Origin: Methylomarinum sp964397365
GTDB lineage: Bacteria; Pseudomonadota; Gammaproteobacteria; Methylococcales; Methylomonadaceae
Direction: 5' to 3'
DNA: 19,185 nucleotides
Assembly (NCBI GenBank): GCA_964397365.1
Contig: CAYNIU010000038.1
Coordinates: forward strand, 1-19,185
Part shown: positions 7,477 to 15,091 of the stretch, piece after piece
How the letters are laid out: the number at the start of each line of letters is the position of its first letter
Numbering within the stretch: the first letter of the stretch is position 1
The notes under the pieces: model-generated
Told to the model about the DNA's origin: nothing
What the model saw: only the letters and a program-made list of their open reading frames with translations
Databases searched by the model: none
Made by a program: the position numbers and the translations under genes

Positions 7477-8802
7477 TTGAAAAATAAAACGCTTAGTCAT
7501 AGTCAGGTTTTGCAATTGGCGTTCCCCATGATTCTTTCCAATATCTCCACACCCTTGTTGGGTCTGGTAGATACTGCAGTGATGGGACATCTGGATTCTT
7601 CACGGTTTTTAGCTGCAGTAGCTTTGGGAGGTTTGATTTTTAGCTTTATTTACTGGGGATTCGGTTTTTTACGCATGGGTACAACCGGTTTAACTGCTCA
7701 AGCTTTTGGTGAAAACAATGCCGGTGAAATTAAAGCTATACTGCTCAGGGCGCTACTTCTGGCCGGGATGATTTCCGGACTCCTCTTGTTGCTCAAATAT
7801 CCCTTGTCCACATTGTCTTTTAGCTTGTTGCAAGGCGGGGAGGGGGTTGAAAGGATGGCGATCCATTATTTTGACATCCGTATCTGGAGTGCACCGGCGA
7901 CATTAAGCCTGTATGTGATGATGGGCTGGTTTTTGGGCATGCAGAATGTCAGGTCGCCGCTGTTTGTGGTACTAGTGACTAATATAAGCAATATAGGTTT
8001 AGATGTACTGTTAGTGTATTACTGGAAAATGGGCGTTGGCGGAGTTGCACTGGCTTCAGTTATAGCGGAATACCTGGGTCTGTTGTCAGCTTTACTGATA
8101 TTAAGAAGACATTTACTTAAACTAGCTGCCTATCTGCATTGGACGCAAATGCTTAATTACCACAAATTACGGGCAATGCTGGCAATTAACAGTAATATTT
8201 TCATTCGAACCTGGTGTCTTATTTTTGCCTTTGCTTTTTTTACTGCGCAAGGTGCGCGGTTGGGTGAAGTGATTTTGGCAGCCAATGCTGTGTTATTAAA
8301 TTTTCAGACCTTTATGGCCTATGCACTGGACGGCTTTGCACATGCAGCCGAAGCGCTGGTCGGCCGAGCCGTGGGTGAAAAAAATCTGCAATTATTCCAC
8401 AGCAGTGTCAAAACGGCTGCTTTATGGTCTTTTGTCGTTGCCTGCTGTTTTTCCGCTTTTTATGTCTTGTTCGGACAACAAGTAATTGATTTGTTAACCG
8501 GGCTAGATAGCGTTCGTGAAGTTGCCTATTGTTATTTACCCTGGATAATCGCAATGCCGATGGTGTCTTTTGTCTGTTATTTATTTGACGGCGTATTTAT
8601 TGGCGCCATGTTATCCCGGCAAATGCGCGATTCAATGTTGTTTTCTTTGTTTGTCTGTTTTTTGCCAACCTGGTATTTCAGTCAGCACTTGGCTAATCAC
8701 GGGTTGTGGCTGGCTATGACAGTTTTTATGATAGCCCGTGGGCTATCAATGAGCTGGATCTACAGGAGAGCCGTCTTCAAAGGGTATATTTGCTACTCTT
8801 GA
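7477..8802 (+). CDS. MATE family efflux transporter (DinF-like)
   Basis: This 441-residue inner-membrane protein is a cation-coupled drug/metabolite exporter of the MATE family, DinF-like branch. The opening LSHSQVLQLAFPMILSNISTPLLGLVDTAVMGHL is the family N-terminus, and about twelve hydrophobic segments in two halves follow. The second half repeats the pattern (FMAYALDGFAHAAEALVGRAVGEKN). The start is a TTG at 7477; the next Met is residue 18, inside the first membrane helix, so TTG is preferred although no clear Shine-Dalgarno precedes it. The gene diverges from the spermidine-synthase-like gene with about 57 bp between starts, so they probably share a control region. Substrate cannot be told from sequence. 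Confidence 0.93.
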   Translation: MKNKTLSHSQVLQLAFPMILSNISTPLLGLVDTAVMGHLDSSRFLAAVALGGLIFSFIYWGFGFLRMGTTGLTAQAFGENNAGEIKAILLRALLLAGMISGLLLLLKYPLSTLSFSLLQGGEGVERMAIHYFDIRIWSAPATLSLYVMMGWFLGMQNVRSPLFVVLVTNISNIGLDVLLVYYWKMGVGGVALASVIAEYLGLLSALLILRRHLLKLAAYLHWTQMLNYHKLRAMLAINSNIFIRTWCLIFAFAFFTAQGARLGEVILAANAVLLNFQTFMAYALDGFAHAAEALVGRAVGEKNLQLFHSSVKTAALWSFVVACCFSAFYVLFGQQVIDLLTGLDSVREVAYCYLPWIIAMPMVSFVCYLFDGVFIGAMLSRQMRDSMLFSLFVCFLPTWYFSQHLANHGLWLAMTVFMIARGLSMSWIYRRAVFKGYICYS

Positions 8803-9118
8803 AATTTTTTATTCTTCAGTTTGAACACCGCAAATCACCGGTGAAAAAAAGTGGTGTGAGGAACTGAATAGCATTTTTTTTCGCGTCTGGGCGCAGACAC
8901 TTCGTGCGGTTATGAGCACACTAAGTATTTACACTAAAGATTTTGGCAATAAACCACCTTAACCTCGATTTTACAAACTGAATGGCATGAATTTCAGACA
9001 GGGTTGACGGATCAGGATCATTTCTAATGTCACATAGAGTGTTAGGCCCTATGTCTATTTTTATTCACATCGCGTAAAATTAGCCAATTCAGAATTCCAT
9101 AATCGATGGGGGACAATT
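8803..9118. other. 316-bp intergenic region with terminator and leader of the next gene
   Basis: No gene is seen. It starts with the terminator hairpin listed separately, then a small GTCTG/CAGAC hairpin at 8884-8898. Near 9004 a TTGACG could act as a -35 box, but the best -10 candidate (TAATGT, 9025-9030) leaves only 15 bp of spacer, so this is weak. A hairpin ACATAG/CTATGT (9032-9054) lies in the presumed leader. A strong Shine-Dalgarno GGGGG sits 7 bp before ATG 9119. Confidence 0.45.
8815..8881 (+). terminator. Terminator of the MATE gene
   Basis: TTCAGTT (8815-8821) pairs with AACTGAA (8862-8868), with an inner ACACC/GGTGT pairing and an inner TCACCGGTGA palindrome, followed shortly by a run of eight T residues (8874-8881). 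The position 13 bp past the MATE stop suits a factor-independent terminator. The outer stem is interrupted, so strength is uncertain. Confidence 0.55.
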
Positions 9119-9496
9119 ATGAAACAGATTTTATTGTTAGCATTGTTAATCAGCGCTGCAGTGTCTTTTGCTGATGATGCAAAAAATGAATGGCATAACA
9201 CCATTTTAACAGATGAAACCATTAAACAGGTTCAGCAGGCTCAGTTTAACTACAAGAAGTGTGTGGCGACAGAAATGCAGAAACAAAGTTATGCCAAAAT
9301 AGAAAGCCGCAGTGCAACAGGTGCGATTATTAAACAATGTGAAGATGTTTTGGCTGGTATGCGTAAGGTGTATACCGATGCCGGTGTGCCGGAAGTTATT
9401 GCTGATCGCCATTTAAAGAAAATGCGTATTCAGATGACTCGTCGCTTATTGAAAGAATTAATGTATCAGGAAGCTGCGCGTGCAGCAGGACATTAA
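9119..9496 (+). CDS. Small exported protein of unknown function
   Basis: I do not recognise this 125-residue protein. It has a clear signal peptide (MKQILLLALLISAAVSFA, cut before D19), so it is periplasmic. The mature part is nearly all helix, rich in Lys, Gln and Ala, with two cysteines (48 and 74) that could form one disulphide, and a basic region (HLKKMRIQMTRRLLKEL). The spacing suggests a compact helical bundle. ATG 9119 is preceded by a good Shine-Dalgarno (GGGGG). A hairpin with a T-run follows its stop, so it is probably its own transcription unit upstream of the DUF2760/Hsp70 pair, though partial readthrough would link them. Confidence 0.8.
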   Translation: MKQILLLALLISAAVSFADDAKNEWHNTILTDETIKQVQQAQFNYKKCVATEMQKQSYAKIESRSATGAIIKQCEDVLAGMRKVYTDAGVPEVIADRHLKKMRIQMTRRLLKELMYQEAARAAGH

Positions 9497-9508
9497 ATAT
9501 ATTGAGAA

Positions 9509-9541
9509 CAGGAAAGAAGATATTTCCTGACTCACTTTTTT
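9509..9541 (+). terminator. Probable terminator after the small exported gene
   Basis: A perfect 7-bp stem CAGGAAA/TTTCCTG (9509-9515 and 9523-9529) with a 7-base loop is followed by ACTCAC and then six T residues (9536-9541). The six-base gap before the T-run weakens it; it may attenuate rather than fully stop transcription into the DUF2760 gene. Confidence 0.55.
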
Positions 9542-9633
9542 ATTAGTCAGCTTTGATTGAGGCCGGACTGGTTCTAGAAGTTGTTCCGGTCAATGTACAA
9601 TTTAACCGGACTGAACCCCAAGTAACAAACAAA

Positions 9634-10290
9634 ATGAAAAATACTTATACCATTGATTTATCATTACAACCGACCACCTTTGATTTATGGCATGTATGTC
9701 TGGCGGGGACTGTGCTGGTTTTAGCGCTTACTTTAATTGCTGTTTTATTGACTGCGTTGATCGGTCTTTCCAGATGCAGAAAGAAATCGCGAGAAACAAT
9801 ACAACCGACTGCCGTTGCGGCAGAGCCGGAAGTGAAAATAGTGGAAAAAATTGTTGAGGTCGAAAAAATTGTCGAGGCGCCGGCTCCCGAGCCTGTTGTA
9901 TTGAAAGAAGCAACACCTGATGCCGCGTTGCAATTATTAAGTATGTTGCAAAAAGAAGCGCGTTTCATCGATTTTATTAAAGAAGATGTCAGCGCTTATA
10001 GCGATGCCGATATTGGTATAGCAGCGCGTGTGGTTCATGAAGGCTGCAATAAAGTCATCAATGAACACTTTAAACTGGACACTATTCGTTATGAACAGGA
10101 AGGTTCAAAAATTACGCTAAAAAAAGGTTTTGATGCGTCTTCTATTCGCCTGACTGGCAATATTGTCGGTGAAGCACCCTTTACCGGTACACTGGTGCAC
10201 AAAGGTTGGCAAGTGACGGAGCTAAATTTGCCGAAATTAACAGAAGGTCATAATGCCAATATTATTGCGGCGGCAGAGGTAGAGCTATGA
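9634..10290 (+). CDS. DUF2760 protein with N-terminal membrane helix
   Basis: This 218-residue protein has three parts. An N-terminal hydrophobic helix (about residues 18-43, LWHVCLAGTVLVLALTLIAVLLTALIGL) followed by basic RCRKK would anchor it in the inner membrane with the rest in the cytosol. A linker of acidic and Pro-rich VEKIVE-type repeats follows. The C-terminal 125 residues are a DUF2760 domain (LLSMLQKEARFIDFIKEDVSAYSDADIG, then VVHEGCNKVI, GEAPFTGTLVHKGWQV, ending AAAEVEL). Function is unknown. I prefer ATG 9634; a longer reading from TTG 9553 adds 27 residues that look like non-coding leader (repeat CCGGACTG at 9563 and 9606). The stop overlaps the Hsp70 start as ATGA, so the two proteins are made together and probably work together; DUF2760 genes next to Hsp70 genes are, as I recall, a recurring arrangement in proteobacteria. 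Confidence 0.88.
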   Translation: MKNTYTIDLSLQPTTFDLWHVCLAGTVLVLALTLIAVLLTALIGLSRCRKKSRETIQPTAVAAEPEVKIVEKIVEVEKIVEAPAPEPVVLKEATPDAALQLLSMLQKEARFIDFIKEDVSAYSDADIGIAARVVHEGCNKVINEHFKLDTIRYEQEGSKITLKKGFDASSIRLTGNIVGEAPFTGTLVHKGWQVTELNLPKLTEGHNANIIAAAEVEL

Positions 10291-12398
10291 GTGGATTAAT
10301 GAATGGACTGTTTGGGCATGTTAATAAAGATAATAACGATGAAAAGGAGCAAGATATCTCCACTACCCAGGATGCTGATGTAGTAGTAAATGACCAAAAT
10401 GACACTACTGATCAGGACTCTGGAGTAGTAGAAAACACTCAGGAAACTCAGGATACCGATACGGCAGAGTTTGATCAGGATGTTTCTAGCGGTCAGGATT
10501 CAGCGGTAACGAAATCTGACTCAGAAAATTTAGCAGAAGATGTGGCCGTACAATCTGAATGGGAGGGGGTGCGTTATTCGGTCGGCATTGATCTTGGTAC
10601 CACGCATTGTGTGATGTCTTGCGTCGATTTGATAGCAACAGAAGATGAGGTGGTTCAAGAAGTGGTGGACATTCCTCAGCTGACTGAACTGGGTGAGGTG
10701 GAAGACAAAAAACAATTGCCGTCATTTTTATATTTGCCACATGAAGCGGAAATCGCAGAAGGTTCTACCGCTTTGCCGTGGACGGCAAAGTCCGATCAAC
10801 TGGTAGGTGAAATTGCCCGTAATATGGGGGGGAAAACGCCTATCAGGTTGGTGGCGAGCGCCAAAAGCTGGTTATGTCATGCCGGAGTAGATTGCAAAGA
10901 GCCGATATTACCAGCCGATGCACCGGAAGAAATCGACCGTGTTTCGCCATTTCTGGCAACTCAGGCTTATTTGCAGCATATGCGTGATGCCTGGCAGCAC
11001 AAATATCCGCATGCACCTCTGGAAGATCAGGATGTGACTATCACAGTTCCGGCATCATTTGATCCGGCTGCTCGTGATTTGACAGCAGAAGCAGCGCGTT
11101 CGGTCGGTTTGGAGCGAGCTATTTTGCTGGAAGAGCCGCAATCGGCATTGTACAGTTGGATTGAAAATAGCGAAGGCGATTGGCGTAATCACGTTAACGT
11201 TGGAGATGTCATTCTGGTTATTGATGTAGGCGGCGGTACTACTGACTTATCGTTGATTGCTGTGACTGAGCAGGAGGGGAATCTGGAATTAAACCGTGTT
11301 GCCGTTGGTGATCATATCTTGTTAGGTGGTGATAATATGGATTTGGCGCTGGCCTATACCGTTAAAGCCAAATTGGAAAAAGACAGTGGGAAACGCTTGG
11401 AGGCCTGGCAGGTACAAGCACTTACCCATGCTTGCAGGGATGCTAAAGAGAAATTGTTTAATCATCCGGAAAGTGACAATATTCCTTTGGTTGTTGCGAG
11501 TAGGGGCTCTTCTTTAATCGGTGGCACCTTAAGGACAGAATTGACCCGCGAAGAACTGAATCGCATTTTGGTGGAAGGTTTTCTGCCGGAAATAGAGGTT
11601 TCCGAAAGACCGGTATCAAGAACTCGCGTCGGCTTAAGAACCGCGGGGCTACCTTATGCACAGGATGCCGGAATTACCCGTCATTTAGCGGCTTTCCTGG
11701 CTAAACAGTTAGCGGCAACAGAAGACCTGAAGGATATTGAGCTACCTGAGAATGCCAGTTTTCTACATCCAACTGCAGTCTTGTTTAACGGTGGCGTGTT
11801 AAAAGCCGATGTGCTGGCTGAACGCTTGATGAAGGTATTGAATTCATGGTTACAAGCTGAGCAGGCGCCGGAAGCCCGATTGCTGGAAGGCGCTGATCTG
11901 GATTTGGCAGTAGCGCGTGGCGCTGCGTATTATGGCTATGTTCGTAAGGGTCATGGAGTTCGTATCAAAGGCGGTACAGCGGCATCTTATTATGTGGGTG
12001 TGGAAAGCGCCATGCCAGCAGTGCCGGGTATGCCGCCGGAAATTGAAGCCTTATGTATTGCACCATTCGGTATGGAAGAAGGCACTGAAGAAGAATTACC
12101 TGATGACGAATTTGGTCTGGTGATTGGTGAGCCGGTACGCTTCCGTTTTTTTGCTTCCAATAGTCGCCGTGATGATCAGGTGGGAACCCGTCTTGATTAC
12201 TGGACTGATGAAGAACTGGAAGAGCTGGATGAAATTGAAATTACCTTACCTGAAGAGGAACACCGGGCAGGGGAAGTGGTACCGGTGCATTTGTCTGCTG
12301 CAGTGACTGAAGTTGGTACTTTGGAATTACACGCGGTTTCTCAGCAGGATCATCATCGCTGGAAAATCGAGTTTGATGTTCGGGCTGGAGAAGAATAG
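10287..12398 (+). CDS. Atypical Hsp70 family protein with acidic N-terminal tail
   Basis: This 703-residue protein has an Hsp70/actin-type ATPase domain: phosphate-1 GIDLGTTHC (100-108), LEEPQSALYSW in the connect region, phosphate-2 VIDVGGGTTDLS (311-322), and adenosine motif VLFNGGVLK (498-506). It differs from DnaK: the first 95 residues are a low-complexity Asp/Gln/Thr/Val tail with repeated QD-containing units, and after about residue 550 there is no recognisable DnaK peptide-binding beta sandwich or helical lid, but a shorter acidic strand-rich region (LDYWTDEELEELDEIEITLPEEE). It therefore resembles the poorly known Hsp70 branch that pairs with DUF2760. The ATGA overlap with that gene implies coupled translation. 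Substrate, J-protein partner and nucleotide exchange factor are unknown; none is encoded nearby. Confidence 0.9.
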   Translation: MSGLMNGLFGHVNKDNNDEKEQDISTTQDADVVVNDQNDTTDQDSGVVENTQETQDTDTAEFDQDVSSGQDSAVTKSDSENLAEDVAVQSEWEGVRYSVGIDLGTTHCVMSCVDLIATEDEVVQEVVDIPQLTELGEVEDKKQLPSFLYLPHEAEIAEGSTALPWTAKSDQLVGEIARNMGGKTPIRLVASAKSWLCHAGVDCKEPILPADAPEEIDRVSPFLATQAYLQHMRDAWQHKYPHAPLEDQDVTITVPASFDPAARDLTAEAARSVGLERAILLEEPQSALYSWIENSEGDWRNHVNVGDVILVIDVGGGTTDLSLIAVTEQEGNLELNRVAVGDHILLGGDNMDLALAYTVKAKLEKDSGKRLEAWQVQALTHACRDAKEKLFNHPESDNIPLVVASRGSSLIGGTLRTELTREELNRILVEGFLPEIEVSERPVSRTRVGLRTAGLPYAQDAGITRHLAAFLAKQLAATEDLKDIELPENASFLHPTAVLFNGGVLKADVLAERLMKVLNSWLQAEQAPEARLLEGADLDLAVARGAAYYGYVRKGHGVRIKGGTAASYYVGVESAMPAVPGMPPEIEALCIAPFGMEEGTEEELPDDEFGLVIGEPVRFRFFASNSRRDDQVGTRLDYWTDEELEELDEIEITLPEEEHRAGEVVPVHLSAAVTEVGTLELHAVSQQDHHRWKIEFDVRAGEE

Positions 12399-12415
12399 GG
12401 TTTAGAAGAAAGAAC

Positions 12416-12461
12416 AGGGCGCTTGATATTTGAAGAAATGGAAGGACAATGTTGGCGCCCT
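12416..12461. terminator. Possible bidirectional hairpin between hsp70-like gene and rarA
   Basis: AGGGCGC (12416-12422) pairs with GCGCCCT (12455-12461) across a 32-base loop, placed between two convergent genes and touching the rarA stop. On the plus strand TTTATTTC follows. The loop is large, so it is a weak candidate. Confidence 0.35.
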
Positions 12462-13787
12462 TTATTTCAATCTTTGATCTTTTTCATGTAGTGCCTCAAG
12501 TTTCTGCTTGATCTTGATTTCCAGTCCTCTCTCTACCGGAAAATAATACTGCCTGTCCTTTAATGGTTCGGGCATGTAAGTTTCACCTGCCGCATAGGCA
12601 TCCTGTTCATTATGCGCATAACGATAGTTTTTGCCGTGTCCCAACTCTTTCATGAGTTTGGTTGGTGCATTTTTTAGGTGGACGGGGACATCCAGCGAGC
12701 CACTGGCTTTGGCATCAGCCAGGGCGGCTTTATAAGCGCCATAAACAGCATTGCTTTTGGGAGCACAGGCTAGATAGGCAACGGCCTGTGCTAGTGCCAG
12801 TTCACCTTCCGGGCTACCTAGTCGTTCGTAAGCGCTGCAGGCATCCAGAGCAACCTGTAATCCCCGTGGGTCGGCGTTACCGATGTCTTCGGATGCCATG
12901 CGTACAATCCGGCGGGCTATGTATAAAGGGTCGCAGCCACCATCGATCATGCGACAGAACCAGTATAGGGCGGCATCGGGATTAGTACCGCGTACTGATT
13001 TGTGTAGGGCGGAAATCTGATCGTAAAACATGTCGCCGCGTTTGTCGAAGCGATTTAATTGCCCCTGTAAAACTTCATCCAGAATGGTCAGGCTAATCGT
13101 TTCTTTACCGTTTTTGGTTTCACTGAGATCAGCGCATATTTGCAGAATATTAAGGCAACGGCGGGCGTCGCCGTCGGCGGCCTTAGCGATCAAGTCAAGA
13201 ATTTCATCACTGACTTGCAGATTCTTCTGACCCAGGCCCCGTTCACAATCGTGCATTGCATTTTTCAGCATGTTTCGTAGCGCTGTAAATTCAAGACCTC
13301 TGAGTACATAAACCCGTAAGCGGGAAAGCAAGGCGTTGTTAAGTTCAAATGATGGATTTTCTGTAGTCGCGCCAAACAGCATAATCGAACCGTCTTCAAT
13401 CGGCGCCAGCAAAGAATCCTGCTGACTTTTGGAAAAACGGTGAATTTCATCGATGAACAGAATAGTGTCAATGCCGCGTGTGATTTTCAAGTTTTTGGCA
13501 TCGTTAACCGCCGCTCTGATTTCCTTGACCCCAGCCAGGACTGCTGATAATTCAATTAGCTGCGAACTGGAAGTTTGAGCAATGATTTTGGCCAGTGTAG
13601 TTTTACCCACCCCCGGCGGTCCCCAGAAAATCAGCGAGTGCAGGTTGCCGTTTTCAATAGATACTCTTAAAGACTTTCCCGGACCCAGTAAATGCTCCTG
13701 ACCGATGAAGTCATCAATTTTGCTTGGACGCATGCGTGAAGCGAGTGGTGCAAATTCATCGGTATGATCGGAAAACAGGTCGTTCAT
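12462..13787 (-). CDS. rarA: Replication-associated recombination protein A (AAA+ ATPase)
   Basis: This 441-residue protein is RarA (MgsA), a AAA+ ATPase related to clamp-loader subunits and human WRNIP1 that acts at stalled replication forks. Walker A is GPPGVGKT (56-63), Walker B is LFIDEIHRF (110-118), and sensor 1 is GATTENPSFELN followed by the arginine-finger region LLSRLRVYVL. The C-terminal part has the family segments SVRGTNPDAALYWFCRMIDGG, RRIVRMASEDIGNADP, and the tetramerisation-region HLKNAPTKLMKELGHGKNYRYAH. Length agrees with E. coli (447). The start is the ATG giving MNDLF. It is convergent with the Hsp70-like gene and divergent from accA. A TACAAT on the minus strand (13822-13817) is a possible -10 box. 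Confidence 0.97.
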   Translation of the reverse strand: MNDLFSDHTDEFAPLASRMRPSKIDDFIGQEHLLGPGKSLRVSIENGNLHSLIFWGPPGVGKTTLAKIIAQTSSSQLIELSAVLAGVKEIRAAVNDAKNLKITRGIDTILFIDEIHRFSKSQQDSLLAPIEDGSIMLFGATTENPSFELNNALLSRLRVYVLRGLEFTALRNMLKNAMHDCERGLGQKNLQVSDEILDLIAKAADGDARRCLNILQICADLSETKNGKETISLTILDEVLQGQLNRFDKRGDMFYDQISALHKSVRGTNPDAALYWFCRMIDGGCDPLYIARRIVRMASEDIGNADPRGLQVALDACSAYERLGSPEGELALAQAVAYLACAPKSNAVYGAYKAALADAKASGSLDVPVHLKNAPTKLMKELGHGKNYRYAHNEQDAYAAGETYMPEPLKDRQYYFPVERGLEIKIKQKLEALHEKDQRLK

Positions 13788-14017
13788 TTAAAATGTGGGA
13801 AAGATTGAAGGGATATATTGTAACTTAAAATGAGCTGGATATTTATCCCTACATTGATTCAATGACTTACAGTCCGGGAAGGTTGGTTCCCCGGACTTAT
13901 CTGATATAACTTGCCTTGAATTATTGGGAAGCTATTTAATCAAAGTAAATATTTTAGAAAAAATTATCGTTTTTCTATAAAATTGACATCAATTTAATCA
14001 ATTCCCAAGCTAATTTT
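13788..14017. promoter_or_regulatory. Divergent control region of rarA and accA
   Basis: This 230-bp stretch contains no gene. It holds a palindrome CATTGA-T-TCAATG (13852-13864), a GC-rich hairpin (13871-13897), and an AT-rich accA leader. A TATAAA at 13976-13981 is a likely accA -10, with only a poor -35 (TTAGAA, 13954-13959). TTGGGAA near 13924 and TTCCCAA near 14001 form a wide inverted repeat. No recognisable Shine-Dalgarno precedes either start codon. Confidence 0.45.
13871..13897. other. GC-rich stem-loop upstream of accA
   Basis: AGTCCGGG (13871-13878) pairs perfectly with CCCGGACT (13890-13897) across an 11-base loop. It stands out in an AT-rich region. No T-run follows on either strand, so it is not a classical terminator; it could be a dispersed repeat, a leader RNA structure, or a binding site. 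Confidence 0.5.
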
Positions 14018-14992
14018 ATGGATTTAAAATTTCTCGATTTTGAACAACCCATTGCCGAGTTGGAAGCAAAAATAGAAGAACTTCGCAAAGTAGAGTTTGA
14101 TAATGACATCAATATTTCTGATACACTGCAGCAGCTAGAACAGAAATGTCAATCATTGACAGAATCTATTTTTTCAGATTTATCTGATTGGCAGATTTCG
14201 CAATTGTCCAGACATCCGGGCAGGCCATATACGCTGGATTATGTCGAACTGATGTTTACTGATTTTCATGAATTGCATGGTGATCGGGCTTATGCGGATG
14301 ACCCAGCTATTGTTTGTGGTCTGGCGCGTCTGGAAGGCCAGCCGGTTATGGTTATCGGTCATCAGAAAGGTCGTGATACCAAGGAAAAAATTCATCGTAA
14401 TTTTGGTATGCCGCGTCCCGAAGGTTATCGAAAAGCCTTACGGATAATGAAGATGGCGGAGCGTTTTAAATTACCGATTATTTGTTTGATTGATACTCCG
14501 GGCGCATATCCTGGGATCGGCGCTGAGGAGCGCGGACAGAGTGAGGCCATTGCCAGAAATTTGTTTGAGATGTCCAAATTGAGAACACCGATAATCTGTA
14601 CTGTCATTGGTGAAGGCGGTTCCGGCGGCGCCTTGGCTATTGGTGTAGGTGATCGTTTGATTATGATGGAATACAGTACTTACGCAGTCATTTCACCCGA
14701 AGGCTGTGCTTCGATTTTATGGAAAAGTGCCGATAAATCACAATTAGCCGCTGAAGCTATGGGAATTACCTCTGACCGGGTTCGTGCCCAGGGTTTTCTG
14801 GATGAGGTTGTAAGAGAGCCTATTGGTGGCGGTCATCGAGATTTTCAAAAGACGGCATTAAATTTACGCGAAACTTTGATTCGTCATATGGATGAGTTAA
14901 AAGTGGAAGCCAACGATATGGATCAATTACTGGAGAAACGTTACCAGCGCATTATGAGATATGGTACTTATATTGAAGAGCCGGTTAAATAA
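14018..14992 (+). CDS. accA: Acetyl-CoA carboxylase carboxyltransferase subunit alpha
   Basis: AccA with AccD transfers the carboxyl group from biotinylated BCCP to acetyl-CoA, making malonyl-CoA, the first committed step of fatty acid synthesis. The 324-residue length fits the family (E. coli 319). It opens with the typical FLDFEQPIAELEAKIEELR coiled region, then PGRPYTLDYV, HGDRAYADDPAIVCGLARL, GHQKGRDTKEKIHRNFGMP, and the crotonase-fold active region with DTPGAYPGIGAEERGQ and GEGGSGGALAIG beginning near residue 198. The start ATG has no obvious Shine-Dalgarno. A tandem repeat and a strong terminator follow, so accA is probably transcribed alone here, unlike the tight accA-tilS linkage in some relatives. 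Confidence 0.98.
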   Translation: MDLKFLDFEQPIAELEAKIEELRKVEFDNDINISDTLQQLEQKCQSLTESIFSDLSDWQISQLSRHPGRPYTLDYVELMFTDFHELHGDRAYADDPAIVCGLARLEGQPVMVIGHQKGRDTKEKIHRNFGMPRPEGYRKALRIMKMAERFKLPIICLIDTPGAYPGIGAEERGQSEAIARNLFEMSKLRTPIICTVIGEGGSGGALAIGVGDRLIMMEYSTYAVISPEGCASILWKSADKSQLAAEAMGITSDRVRAQGFLDEVVREPIGGGHRDFQKTALNLRETLIRHMDELKVEANDMDQLLEKRYQRIMRYGTYIEEPVK

Positions 14993-15001
14993 CGATAATT
15001 T

Positions 15002-15046
15002 AGATACTTAAGATACTTAAGATACTTAAGATACTTAAGATACTTA
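15002..15046 (+). repeat. Five tandem copies of the 9-mer AGATACTTA
   Basis: Five perfect, uninterrupted copies of AGATACTTA fill 15002-15046, beginning 9 bp after the accA stop and ending 14 bp before the terminator stem. Each junction creates CTTAAG palindromes. A unit of nine bases in perfect copies suggests slippage and a variable-number repeat; it lies in the accA 3' untranslated region. Confidence 0.95.
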
Positions 15047-15060
15047 GGTATTAAATAAAT

Positions 15061-15089
15061 AAAAAAGGCCGACTTTATCGGCCTTTTTT
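15061..15089 (+). terminator. Strong factor-independent terminator after accA
   Basis: AAAAAAGGCCGA (15061-15072) and TCGGCCTTTTTT (15078-15089) form a perfect 12-bp stem with a 5-base loop and a T-run. Because the A-run and T-run are symmetric it can work in both directions. Confidence 0.95.
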
Positions 15090-15091
15090 AT

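Noticed and set aside
7420..7590. N-terminal extension of the spermidine-synthase-like protein
   Set aside because: It is antisense to the conserved start of the MATE transporter and does not match the synthase family.
9004..9030. Promoter TTGACG-15-TAATGT for the small exported gene
   Set aside because: The spacer is too short and the -10 too poor to list as a separate feature.
9553..9633. N-terminal extension of the DUF2760 protein from TTG 9553
   Set aside because: The region carries leader-like repeats and does not resemble the family; ATG 9634 gives a proper membrane-anchor start.
9004..10287. A heat-shock (sigma-32) promoter for the Hsp70 pair
   Set aside because: I found no CTTGAA box followed at 13-14 bp by a CCCCAT-like box upstream of either gene.
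12662..12985. 107-residue plus-strand ORF
   Set aside because: It lies entirely antisense inside rarA, whose product is conserved throughout.
15002..15046. A CRISPR-like array
   Set aside because: The units are 9 bp and directly adjacent with no spacers, and no cas gene is present.
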